Shown here one piece after another: positions 44,727 through 54,581 of a stretch of DNA of 64,000 bases; position 1 is the first letter of the stretch; each line of letters starts with the position of its first letter. The stretch lies in assembly GCA_024742665.1 (NCBI GenBank), contig JANSYA010000007.1:293739-357738 (forward strand), written 5' to 3'. Made by a program: the position numbers and the translations under genes. The notes under the pieces were generated by a model. The model did not search any database. It was not told where the DNA came from and worked only from the letters and a program-made list of their open reading frames with translations. This DNA is from a bacterium (GTDB taxonomy: Bacteria > Spirochaetota > Leptospiria > Leptospirales > Leptonemataceae).

Positions 44727-45834
44727 AAAAATCTATGATCGAATCGTTTTGTGGTCCGTCGCAAAATTTTTCCCGTGGCTGGTGGTCGTCGGAGCGCGTA
44801 GATCGCATATGTCGCACAACAGCGGAGTCGCCGGTCGGGGGCAATTGCGCATCGTCGATAATCCTGAATTTCCGGCTCACGATTTTTTCCAGCCGGGCCG
44901 CGAATTCACGATTCGCGTGCGCCACGCGGCCGTCGGTTGGTACGACGACGCCATGTTGATCGTGCGCAGTATGTCGGTGAAATTCGCCGACACGAATTAC
45001 AAGAGTCCCTTCGATCTCGAAATGAATACGGGGCGGATTACTTTTTTCTGGAACGCGCTTTCGTTTCTGCGTTTTGTTTCGGTCCGGGAGGCGGATCGCG
45101 GCGACGATTATTTGAAATACTATCAGAAATATCATCGCGGCCTGCTCGGCGCGCGTTCCGGTTTGCGACGTCTGCCGGATTCGGTTGAGTCGCTGTACTA
45201 TTACAGTCAAACTCCATACATCTGGGAGTCCACGGACGGCACGCGCTACTACGTGAAGTTTCGAGGCATTCCAGGCGACCGCCGGCCGGAGAGCGGCATG
45301 CCGGATCCGCGCGATATTTCCACGCCGGAAGCTCTGCACGACCAGCGCGTCCTGGCGGGCGGCGATCCGCCTTCGATGACCTATAGCAAAGACGAATTCC
45401 GGGAGCGCTGCGCGAAGGGCGACGGGACGCGCTATATTTTACAGATTCAGCTGCATCGCATTCAACCCGGCGAAGACGACGCGCAGATTCTGAATTCCAA
45501 CTATGAATGGGACGAAAAGACGCATCCCTGGATGGACCTGGCGAAGATTCATGCGACGGAAGCCTTCGACTACGCCGAAAGCAACAACCACTATTTCTGG
45601 GTCGGTCACGTGCCGCAGGGCATCCAGATCCCGCCCGCGAAATCTATTCGCGATCCCAACTCGCTGCTGTACATGCGCAAGCGCGTGTGGCCGGCCTTTT
45701 ATATGCGCTGGCTGCTGACGAAAATATTCGGACTGCCGCCGGAAATTCGCGAAAAGACCCGCGATCTGCGAAAAGATTTAAGCGATCCCGCGTACGATCT
45801 TATGCCGGATCAGCTCGCGAGTGAAAATAAGTAA
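44719..45834 (+). CDS. Catalase-superfamily-like protein beside the lipoxygenase
   Basis: The protein has 371 residues. The N-terminus includes RRSHMSHNSGVAGRG, with His33 at the place of the distal haem His in HxxGxxGxG of catalases. VRSMSVKFADTN followed by SPFDLEMNTGRITFFWN resembles catalase strands around GFAVKF and NNTPIFF. The proximal R-x-x-x-Y haem-ligand motif is not evident, although LLY in NSLLYMRKR is the closest place, so haem binding is unproven. Catalase-related allene oxide synthases act on lipoxygenase hydroperoxides in corals and some bacteria. Start ATG 44719 overlaps the kinase stop by eight bases, so translation is coupled. Function is inferred, not shown. Confidence 0.55.
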   Translation: MLKKIYDRIVLWSVAKFFPWLVVVGARRSHMSHNSGVAGRGQLRIVDNPEFPAHDFFQPGREFTIRVRHAAVGWYDDAMLIVRSMSVKFADTNYKSPFDLEMNTGRITFFWNALSFLRFVSVREADRGDDYLKYYQKYHRGLLGARSGLRRLPDSVESLYYYSQTPYIWESTDGTRYYVKFRGIPGDRRPESGMPDPRDISTPEALHDQRVLAGGDPPSMTYSKDEFRERCAKGDGTRYILQIQLHRIQPGEDDAQILNSNYEWDEKTHPWMDLAKIHATEAFDYAESNNHYFWVGHVPQGIQIPPAKSIRDPNSLLYMRKRVWPAFYMRWLLTKIFGLPPEIREKTRDLRKDLSDPAYDLMPDQLASENK

Positions 45835-45913
45835 GGGGCTGAGACTAAAAGTTATCAAGGATGGATAGCGAATCCTCTTGACCTGGCGGAACTCCGCCGT
45901 CATATTCGCAGGT

Positions 45914-47071
45914 ATGGAACGCAAGGTTCTGGTTGTAGACGACGAGCCGGACGTCGAAATTATGATTCGCCAGCGCTTTCGCGCTGAGATCAAGCAGGGC
46001 AGGTACGAATTCGTATTCGCCCGCGACGGCGTCGAAGCGCTTGAAATCTTTCGCGACCTGGAAGTCCCGCCCCTGGTTGTCACCGATATTCGCATGCCGC
46101 GGATGGACGGCCTGACATTGCTGGCGGAGATTTCCAAAATCGATCCGATCCAGCGCGTGATCATTGTATCGGCCTACGGCGACATGAGCAATATTCGCGC
46201 GGCGATGAACGACGGGGCCTTCGACTTTTTGACCAAGCCGATGGACTTCGAAGATTTTCAGTCCACTGTGGATCGCGGCATGGAGTATGTCGCTTTGCAG
46301 GAGGCGAATCGCAGACGGGATTCGGAATTCGCCGTAATCAAACACGAGCTGGAGCTCGCGCAAAAGATTCAAGCGTCGATATTGCCGTCGCGCATGCCGG
46401 TTCTGCCCGGGCTGGGCGTGCATTCATTTTACGAACCGATGTCGGCGGTCGGCGGCGATTTTTTCGGATTTCACGAAAGCGACGGCCATCTGGGCGTACT
46501 GGTCGCGGACGTGGTCGGCCACGGCGTGCCCGCCGCGATGATCGCGTCGATTGTGCGGGTCGCCTTTAATATTCAAAAGGATCGCGACCGCGACGCGGCC
46601 GAAGTGTTGCTGGGCATGGAACGCGTCCTGCTCGAATCCGGAATGATGAACGGCAACTTCGTAACGGCCTGCTACGTCAGCATCGATCTGAAAAGCCGTC
46701 GCCTGCAAACCGCGAACGCCGGGCATCCGCCGCTGTTGATTCATCGCCCGGGCGGCGAAGTCGTGTCGCTGCGGCCCTCCGGCAGCATCCTGGGATTCTT
46801 GAAAGAGGGCGGGGCCGAAGTCGCTGAATTCGATCTGTCTGCTGGAGACCGCATCTTCGCATTCACCGACGGCCTATTCGAATGCGGCCACGGCGATAAC
46901 GTTTTTGGTCAGGAGCGCTTGCTGCAAACTTTTCGGGAAAACGCGGAAGCGAAGGCGGAAGATTTTATGCAGCGCCTGATCGAGCAGCTGAGCGACTGGA
47001 ACCGGCGGCACGGCCCGAGCGATGGCTTCGAAGACGACCTGACCGCGGTGATCGTAGACATTCAGGACTGA
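45914..47071 (+). CDS. Response regulator fused to SpoIIE-type PP2C phosphatase
   Basis: The protein has 385 residues. The receiver domain has the acidic pair DDE (9-11), phospho-acceptor Asp58 (VVTDIRMPRMDG) and FLTKP Lys. After a coiled linker (ELELAQKIQASILPSRMP) comes an RsbU-like phosphatase with YEPMSAVGGDFFG, VADVVGHGVPAAM, NAGHPPLLIH, FTDGLFE and EDDLTAVIV. It is the natural partner of the histidine kinase at 39372, and its output would be dephosphorylation of an anti-anti-sigma factor. ATG 45914 has GCAGGT just before it. It is the last gene of the lipoxygenase group, followed 49 bases later by a bidirectional terminator. Confidence 0.92.
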   Translation: MERKVLVVDDEPDVEIMIRQRFRAEIKQGRYEFVFARDGVEALEIFRDLEVPPLVVTDIRMPRMDGLTLLAEISKIDPIQRVIIVSAYGDMSNIRAAMNDGAFDFLTKPMDFEDFQSTVDRGMEYVALQEANRRRDSEFAVIKHELELAQKIQASILPSRMPVLPGLGVHSFYEPMSAVGGDFFGFHESDGHLGVLVADVVGHGVPAAMIASIVRVAFNIQKDRDRDAAEVLLGMERVLLESGMMNGNFVTACYVSIDLKSRRLQTANAGHPPLLIHRPGGEVVSLRPSGSILGFLKEGGAEVAEFDLSAGDRIFAFTDGLFECGHGDNVFGQERLLQTFRENAEAKAEDFMQRLIEQLSDWNRRHGPSDGFEDDLTAVIVDIQD

Positions 47072-47120
47072 GCCTGAGCCGGGTGCGCGGCCGGCCTTTG
47101 CGGATTATTCGCCTCGCCGG

Positions 47121-47170
47121 ACACAAAAAACTCCCCGGCCCGGAAGCAGGGGGCGGGGAGTTTTTTGTGT
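47121..47170. terminator. Bidirectional intrinsic terminator
   Basis: ACACAAAAAACTCCCCG (47121-47137) is perfectly complementary to CGGGGAGTTTTTTGTGT (47154-47170), a 17-bp stem with A-run and T-run ends. It separates the plus-strand lipoxygenase/signalling group from the minus-strand clpP. Confidence 0.9.
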
Positions 47171-47194
47171 ACGCCAGTCGGCGTGGGTTTCGAA

Positions 47195-47842
47195 TTATAC
47201 GCTTTTGGAAACGCCGTCGATGATGCCGTACTCGACGCCTTCTTTCGCGTTCAGATAGTAGTCGCGATCGGTGTCATGTTCGATTTGTTCCAGAGTTTTA
47301 CCGGTCGCTTCGGAGATGATGCGATTGAGCTCGTCGCGAATTTTACGAATCTCTTCGGCCTGGATTTTGATGTCGATGGCGGGGGCGACAATCTGACCCG
47401 AGATCAGCGGCTGGTGAATCATGATGCGGGCGTGGGGCCAGGCGAAGCGTTTGCCTTTCGCGCCGCCGCAGAGCAGCAGAGCGCCCATGCTCGCCGCGAG
47501 TCCCATACATACGGTCGAGACGTCGGACGAAATCATTTGCATGGTGTCGTAGATCGCCATGCCGGAAGTAATCACGCCGCCCGGGCTGTTGATATAGAGC
47601 GTAATATCTTTGCCGGGATCTTCGGCTTCAAGATACAGCATGCGCTCGACGATATAGCGAGCGGACTTGTCTTCGACTGCTCCCCACAGATAAATCTGGC
47701 GCTTTTCGAGCAGCTTCTCTTCGATCTTCGCTGCGATCGGATTGGACTTTTCTTCGGATTTTTTTGTTTCGCTTTCGTCCATCCGGATATCGCCGGAGCC
47801 GGCCAGCTGAGAATGCAGGGGATTCAAAGAATCTGAGTTCAT
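47195..47842 (-). CDS. clpP: ClpP protease paralogue (outside the tig-clpX operon)
   Basis: The protein has 215 residues. The Ser-His-Asp triad is in [13 protein letters not shown] (Ser), HARIMIHQP (His) and EHDTDRD (Asp). [19 protein letters not shown] is the usual family segment. The N-terminus has about 35 extra residues ([15 protein letters not shown]), and Met21 is a possible alternative start. Leptospires carry two ClpP isoforms that form one mixed proteolytic barrel, with the other encoded beside clpX; that is the natural reading of this copy and the one at 56316. Confidence 0.92.
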   Translation of the reverse strand: MNSDSLNPLHSQLAGSGDIRMDESETKKSEEKSNPIAAKIEEKLLEKRQIYLWGAVEDKSARYIVERMLYLEAEDPGKDITLYINSPGGVITSGMAIYDTMQMISSDVSTVCMGLAASMGALLLCGGAKGKRFAWPHARIMIHQPLISGQIVAPAIDIKIQAEEIRKIRDELNRIISEATGKTLEQIEHDTDRDYYLNAKEGVEYGIIDGVSKSV

Positions 47843-47884
47843 ACTGGTAAGCTAAGAATCGGCGGGCCGCGCGTCAACGACGAT

Positions 47885-47970
47885 CTGTTTTCGCCGCAGA
47901 TGACAGGGACGCCGCGGATGACACAGATGCCGCGGATTACGCGGTTTCCACGGATTCCACGGATTCGACC
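47885..47970. repeat. Degenerate short tandem repeats between clpP and ftsB genes
   Basis: Between the two minus-strand genes the sequence cycles through variants of GCCGCGGATGACACAGAT, GCCGCGGATTACGCGGT and CCACGGATT over about 85 bases. No ORF or hairpin with a T-run was found. It looks like decayed tandem duplication and may hold the ftsB/eno transcript end. Confidence 0.5.
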
Positions 47971-47993
47971 GGGGCTCGCATCGGGAGTCCGAA

Positions 47994-49789
<1,796 letters not shown>

Positions 49790-49891
49790 TCATTCCGTCC
49801 GTTTTCGCAGTAAAGTAGAAAAGGAAACTGAAATTTGATTGATAAATGCAGCGATGTCGGTAGTTTAGATTGAACAGGCTGTTCGATTTTT

Positions 49892-50398
49892 ATGACCGCG
49901 TCCGAGACTCCCACTCCTACAATCGAAGAACTGAACACCGTTGAAACCAGCGTTGATACATGGGAGTATTTCATCGACGTGAGCATGGAGTCCAATTTCT
50001 ATCAGAAGGCTCTGGCTCACACCGGCGACCAGGAGCTGGCGGCGTCGCTCACTTTGCTGCGCAGCTATATCAGCACCTTCACGCTCGAAGAGCAAAAGCT
50101 GATCGAAGGGGACGTCGAGGAATTCTATCGGTACGCAAAAGGCTTTATCAAAGAGCTTGCGCCGTATCGCTATAAGAAAGAGGGCTACAACATCGCCGTG
50201 CGCGCCGCCTTCTTCGGTAAGATTCGGACGCTGTTGGCATCGCAAAAAGACGCGAAGGGCAAAATCGCCAATCACGATAAGTACATCTTCATTCGCACGC
50301 TGGTGAAGTTCTGTTCGTCTCTCGGCTATATCTTAAACGTGCACGATAAGTACAAGCAGTTCCTGTTTCGCGATCTGCCGCAGCTGCAGCGCGGATAG
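49892..50398 (+). CDS. Unrecognised small cytosolic protein
   Basis: The protein has 168 residues. It is soluble and mixed helical, with Tyr/Lys-rich segments (FYRYAKGFIKELAPYRYKKEG) and no signal peptide or motif I recognise. It is divergent from eno across 114 bases and convergent with the 50420 gene, 21 bases apart. Codon use looks like its neighbours, so it is likely real. Confidence 0.65.
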   Translation: MTASETPTPTIEELNTVETSVDTWEYFIDVSMESNFYQKALAHTGDQELAASLTLLRSYISTFTLEEQKLIEGDVEEFYRYAKGFIKELAPYRYKKEGYNIAVRAAFFGKIRTLLASQKDAKGKIANHDKYIFIRTLVKFCSSLGYILNVHDKYKQFLFRDLPQLQRG

Positions 50399-50419
50399 GC
50401 GTGGGCGGGGTATCAGGCT

Positions 50420-50986
50420 TCAGGGACGCCAAATCGATCGCAGGGCCTGCGCGAATTTGCCCACAAAATCCAGGTCATCGTCCGAGAAGCCGTCGTTTCC
50501 CGGTTTCGCTTTCGTTTTCGTTTCGCCGTATCCCGGGCGGACGAATTCTTCGTCGTTTTGGAAATGTTTCACGATTTGCGGCCAGTCCGATTCGCTTTTT
50601 TTTCGGCGATCCGCCAGAAGATAGACCGTTAGATTCGCTTCGCGCCGGCGTACGATCGCTTCGAAGTATCTGTAGTCTTCCGTTAGCATGCGAAACTGGC
50701 GCAGCATAAAAAAAGCGATCAATTCGACGAAGAAGAGCGTGCCGACATGCGGTCCGTATTTGACCGCAATCTTGAGTATGGCCACACCGAACTCCAGATC
50801 CTTGTATTCGACCCGCGCGGGAATACGCAGGCCGTAGTACGCGAGCCCGCCGATTGCGAGGAGCACGCCGAGAATCAAAAAAATATAAGATTGCCTCCGG
50901 GTTCGCTCGGCGTTGCGGCGGCTGTCGGTGATTAAACTCTGCAAGAGTCCGCGGACTTCATCGTTCGGAGGGGCGCTTTCGTTCAC
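50420..50986 (-). CDS. Membrane protein, family unrecognised
   Basis: The protein has 188 residues. Two transmembrane segments (SYIFLILGVLLAIGGLAYYGL and PHVGTLFFVELIAFFMLRQF) are separated by a charged loop. A C-terminal cytosolic or periplasmic tail has paired acidic residues (FQNDEEF and GFSDDDLD). No known family was recognised. Confidence 0.65.
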   Translation of the reverse strand: MNESAPPNDEVRGLLQSLITDSRRNAERTRRQSYIFLILGVLLAIGGLAYYGLRIPARVEYKDLEFGVAILKIAVKYGPHVGTLFFVELIAFFMLRQFRMLTEDYRYFEAIVRRREANLTVYLLADRRKKSESDWPQIVKHFQNDEEFVRPGYGETKTKAKPGNDGFSDDDLDFVGKFAQALRSIWRP

Positions 50987-51117
50987 GGACAGAATTTGTC
51001 GCTCCCGTCCAGAAACTGCAATTCATTTTCGTGCGCGCCGATCTCGATCCCCGGGGACACCCTCTGATCCGCTCTTGATCTGCTGCGAACCGCATATCTT
51101 GCAGGATTTGGAAGCGC

Positions 51118-52209
51118 CTAAATAATACCGAATGCCTTCAGCTGCTTGTACATGATCTCGATCGAAACCATGACGATGCTCGCCAGGGGAATCGCGATGA
51201 CCATGCCGATCACGCCGAAGTACTGCTGCATCGTTATGACGGCCATAATCGCAATCAGCGGATGCAGTTCGACCGAGCGCGCCAGAATCACCGGCTGAAT
51301 GATGGCGTTGTCGACCAGTTGGGCGATGCCGATCACCGCCAGGGCCGGTAGAATCAGATTCGTGCCCGAGGCGCCGCCTTCCAGCAGTGCGATCGCGAGC
51401 GCGGGGATGGCTCCCAGGGCCGGGCCCAGATAGGGAATGATATTTACGGTGGCCGCGAGTAAACCGATCACCGGCCAGTAGGGCAGGCCGATCAAATAGA
51501 AGCCGGAGCTGAAGACCGTCGCCAGAATCACGAACTGAATCGAAAGCCCTTTGATATAGGCGATGATACTTTCGTAAATATTATAAACCAGCAGGATCAC
51601 CATTTCGAAGTAGCGGTTGGGAACCATGTACATCAAGCGGTGAAAGATTTCGTGGCCCTGCCATAAAAAGACGATCGTGATAATCGGCGTCACGAATAGA
51701 TACGTAACGAAGTTGCCGAGAAAGCTGAGATCCTGGGGCAGCATCGCCGCGATTTTGGTCCGGATCGCCGGAATCGCGACCGACGGTTCGAGGCTGTCAG
51801 TCACGCGTTGCGGCAGCACGCCGGCGAGCTGCGACTGCAGTCCGCTTAGAGTTCCGCCCGCGCGCTCAACCAGCACCTGCTGCTGGGACGCCAGGCTGGT
51901 GATCTCTCCGATCAGCAAGGGCAGCACCAGGTTGGTCGCGATGATGGCCACGCCGATCATGCCGAGCAGTACGAACAGCACCGCGAAAAATCGCGGAATG
52001 CCCAGGCCTTCGAGAAAATCCGCGGCGGGGTTCAGAGCCAGAGCGATCAGAAAGGCGATGCCGATGGGAATGGCGAGCGTGGTGACTCCCGCCACAATAA
52101 AGCCGACGAAAGCCAGCAGCAGCGCGACAAAGAACAGCTGGACCAGGAAATTGGCGACGTCGCCGCGGATCCGCGTTCGCCGGATTTTATGGGCTTCGAC
52201 CTGGGGCAT
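51118..52209 (-). CDS. AI-2E/PerM-family permease
   Basis: The protein has 363 residues. The N-terminal segment pair (FFVALLLAFVGFIVAGVTTLAIPIG) and the conserved LVYNIYESIIAYIKGL and GLLAATVNIIPYLGPALGAIPA match the AI-2E transporter (PerM/YhhT-like) family, members of which may export small molecules or ions. The ATG shares one base with the stop of the upstream CNBD gene (TGATG), so expression is coupled. Confidence 0.9.
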   Translation of the reverse strand: MPQVEAHKIRRTRIRGDVANFLVQLFFVALLLAFVGFIVAGVTTLAIPIGIAFLIALALNPAADFLEGLGIPRFFAVLFVLLGMIGVAIIATNLVLPLLIGEITSLASQQQVLVERAGGTLSGLQSQLAGVLPQRVTDSLEPSVAIPAIRTKIAAMLPQDLSFLGNFVTYLFVTPIITIVFLWQGHEIFHRLMYMVPNRYFEMVILLVYNIYESIIAYIKGLSIQFVILATVFSSGFYLIGLPYWPVIGLLAATVNIIPYLGPALGAIPALAIALLEGGASGTNLILPALAVIGIAQLVDNAIIQPVILARSVELHPLIAIMAVITMQQYFGVIGMVIAIPLASIVMVSIEIMYKQLKAFGII

Positions 52210-52763
52210 CAGTCAGGCAGCCCCGCATCATAGATCGCGCCGTCCGGCAGGCTGCTGACTTCCTGCTGCAGTTTTTCCAGCTCGTCGTTCGTATTGATCA
52301 GGCGGCGGGCCGTAAGTCGGGCCATATTCAAAATAATCAGGCTGCCCAGGCGGGGATTGCGCTGCAGCAGACTCAGCAGGTCCGGGCGAAAAAAACCCAT
52401 CACCCGGGAGTAGCCCCGGGAAGCGGCGGAGGCCGTCCGGGGCAGATCTTCTAAGAGCGCGAGCTCGCCCAGGAAGTCGCCGGGGCCGAGCACAGTAAAC
52501 TGGCGGTGATAGTCGCCGGCCTCCAGCCGGTAGATTTCCACCTGGCCCTCCAGCACAATGTAGAGACCCACCCCGGGCTCGCCGTAGCGGAAAATGTGTT
52601 CGTTGTCCTTATAATACCGCAGATGGCACATCTCGCGGATCTGACGCAGCCCCCGATCGGGTATCCCGGCAAACACGGGGCAGGTGCGCAGGAGCTCCAT
52701 GACTTCTTCTTCCGGCTCTTTGCGAAAGATGCGCAGACTCTCCCAGAGTGTAGTACGGCTCAT
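52209..52763 (-). CDS. Cyclic nucleotide-binding domain protein
   Basis: The protein has 184 residues from ATG 52763. The frame is open further upstream to 53372, but that part crosses tRNA genes and is rejected. The CNBD phosphate-binding cassette is FLGELALLEDLPRTASAASRG, and LYIVLEGQVEIYRL is typical of the fold. There is no HTH or kinase, so it may be a cAMP sensor acting on a partner such as the coupled AI-2E permease (one-base overlap). Confidence 0.88.
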   Translation of the reverse strand: MSRTTLWESLRIFRKEPEEEVMELLRTCPVFAGIPDRGLRQIREMCHLRYYKDNEHIFRYGEPGVGLYIVLEGQVEIYRLEAGDYHRQFTVLGPGDFLGELALLEDLPRTASAASRGYSRVMGFFRPDLLSLLQRNPRLGSLIILNMARLTARRLINTNDELEKLQQEVSSLPDGAIYDAGLPD

Positions 52764-52982
52764 ATCGTGGTACCTATCGACCCGTTCCGGGGGCCGAAAA
52801 CAGTCTGCGGGGCCCGTTTTTAGCAGATCGGAAGCTTTTTTAATGGACGCACGGCGTGTTTGTAGAATAGAGGTTGCGGGGATTCGTGTAGAACGTCCTG
52901 CGGAGAGAGCAAGCAATCGAAGACGCTTCCGGGCAGTTTCGGTAAAAACTTTCGTCGCCAGGCGGCTCACCCCTCGTGAGAT

Positions 52983-53055
<73 letters not shown>

Positions 53056-53063
53056 ATGTCCGG

Positions 53064-53137
53064 GTGCCAGTAGCTCAGCTGGATAGAGCAGCTGCCTTCT
53101 AAGCAGCGGGTCGGGGGTTCGACTCCCTCCTGGCGCG
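53064..53137 (+). tRNA. tRNA-Arg (UCU)
   Basis: Acceptor GTGCCAG pairs with CTGGCGC (one G-U), discriminator G. Anticodon TCT is in CTGCC-TTCTAAG-CAG. It lies eight bases after tRNA-Pro. Its 3' end is part of a nearby direct repeat. Confidence 0.93.
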
Positions 53138-53224
53138 GAAGGCAATGCCCAGTTTGGCATTGCCCTTCAGGGTATGCTTCGCTGGTAGCTGCGCCCTGGC
53201 GCGGAAGGCAACGCCGAATTTGGC
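53130..53224. repeat. Duplicated tRNA-Arg 3' end with hairpin
   Basis: The 3' end of tRNA-Arg and downstream sequence (53130-53158) recurs at 53196-53224 with 26 of 29 bases identical; the first 16 bases, CTGGCGCGGAAGGCAA, are exact. The first copy includes a perfect 9-bp stem GGCAATGCC/GGCATTGCC (53141-53164). This may be a tandem-duplication relic of a lost tRNA or of an integration event. Confidence 0.7.
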
Positions 53225-53314
53225 GGACGGACAGAACGTCGGTTTCACTGCCACGGAAATCGACGGTGTGTGCAGAAGATTGTCTTCGGATGATCATTTG
53301 AGAAGAATAGATAC

Positions 53315-53387
53315 GGCGGGTGTAGCTCAGTGGTAGAGCGCCAGTTTGTGGCACTGGACGTCGGGGGTTCAATTCCCCTCACTCGCC
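53315..53387 (+). tRNA. tRNA-His (GUG)
   Basis: Acceptor GCGGGTG (from 53316) pairs with CACTCGC, with an extra G at 53315 opposite C 53387, as expected for tRNA-His. Anticodon GTG is in CCAGT-TTGTGGC-ACTGG. The bases CCA follow at 53388-53390 and may be encoded. Confidence 0.93.
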
Positions 53388-53412
53388 CCATCTATCGTCC
53401 TTCTTCAGCGGA

Positions 53413-54198
53413 CTAACGCACCGGTCCAAAATAAAGCGGAATCACGAAGGGCGTGTAATCGTAGTCCCGGGCGGGGCGCATGCGAACGGCCGGCAGCTCC
53501 ACGGGGAGATACCTCCCATCCCCGGTTCGGACGGCCACCTGCAGTCGAATTTCAATCCATTCTGTGTCGTAAAAGGTGCGGGAGTACGGCAGTTCCACCT
53601 GAGAGTGCGCCGGCAGATCGTAGCTTTCCGCGAAGACTTCGCCGTATTCCGTAGAGTTCGAAGCGTAGTCGTGAAAGACGGCGAGCCCGTCGGCGTCGAC
53701 CTCCGAGAAAGAAACCCCCCGGGGCATGAGACGCTCGCCGTCGGCGAAGCGGGCTTCGAAGCTGCTCTTAAATACGCGCACCGGCCCGGCCGATCCGGCT
53801 CCTGCGAGTGAGCGGAAGTCCAGGCGAATATTCAGGTCGATGGATTCGGAAGCGAGCAGCGGTCGATCCTGTGGAATTGCAGGGAGCAGGCAGGGACCGT
53901 ACGCGATCATGTGGGAACCGCCTTTGCCATCAATCTGAACTTCGCCCCCTGGCTGTCCCGGGACCCGGGCGCAGGCGACCGAGCATTCCGACGGATCGAC
54001 GTACGCGCAATTTCGCTGACAACCCGCGAAGGGCCGGTGCTTCCACTCCGCCTTCAGGTAGTTCGTGGCCTGAATAGAGGAACAGCCAGCGGCCACGCCG
54101 CCGAGTGCGAGGACCAGCAGGACCGACAGCGCGCGTCGGGCATCAGTCGCGGCGGGCGGAGTGCTTCCCGAAGCCTCAGCAAAATGGAACCGATCCAT
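53413..54198 (-). CDS. Lipoprotein, unknown function
   Basis: ATG 54198 gives 261 residues; the frame continues upstream to 54315 without a convincing signal. After a short hydrophilic start, LSVLLVLALGGVAAGC is a clear lipobox. The mature part begins Ser-rich, with several Cys in the CQRNCAYVDPSECSVACAR region (likely disulphides), then beta strands. No family recognised. It lies between tRNA-His and tRNA-Leu, on the opposite strand. Confidence 0.75.
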   Translation of the reverse strand: MDRFHFAEASGSTPPAATDARRALSVLLVLALGGVAAGCSSIQATNYLKAEWKHRPFAGCQRNCAYVDPSECSVACARVPGQPGGEVQIDGKGGSHMIAYGPCLLPAIPQDRPLLASESIDLNIRLDFRSLAGAGSAGPVRVFKSSFEARFADGERLMPRGVSFSEVDADGLAVFHDYASNSTEYGEVFAESYDLPAHSQVELPYSRTFYDTEWIEIRLQVAVRTGDGRYLPVELPAVRMRPARDYDYTPFVIPLYFGPVR

Positions 54199-54338
54199 AT
54201 CGTTGTTGGACGGACGCCTCCTGGTTTCGGCCGCATTTATTTTTTTACTCGACCGGGGCGCGCCCTCAAATTCCTTTTCTGTTTGACTGGCGGACCGGGT
54301 TGGAAAACCCTGCAATCTCTGTCCGCCAATTCAGTCAC

Positions 54339-54420
<82 letters not shown>

Positions 54421-54424
54421 CAAC

Positions 54425-54496
<72 letters not shown>

Positions 54497-54521
54497 CAGT
54501 ACATGTTTCAGTAAAATACGG

Positions 54522-54560
54522 TACCCGCCCTTCCTTTGAATAGAGAGGCGGGTATTTTAT
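54522..54560 (+). terminator. Terminator after the Leu/Gly tRNA pair
   Basis: TACCCGCC (54522-54529) pairs with GGCGGGTA (54547-54554), with T-rich ends (TATTTTATTG), 20 bases before trigger factor's ATG. It can also be read as an attenuator in the tig leader. Confidence 0.75.
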
Positions 54561-54581
54561 TGTCCACGGGGAATTGCGATT

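Noticed and set aside
47885..47970. Short repeats considered as CRISPR array
   Set aside because: Unit length and sequence drift from copy to copy; no regular spacers and no cas genes.
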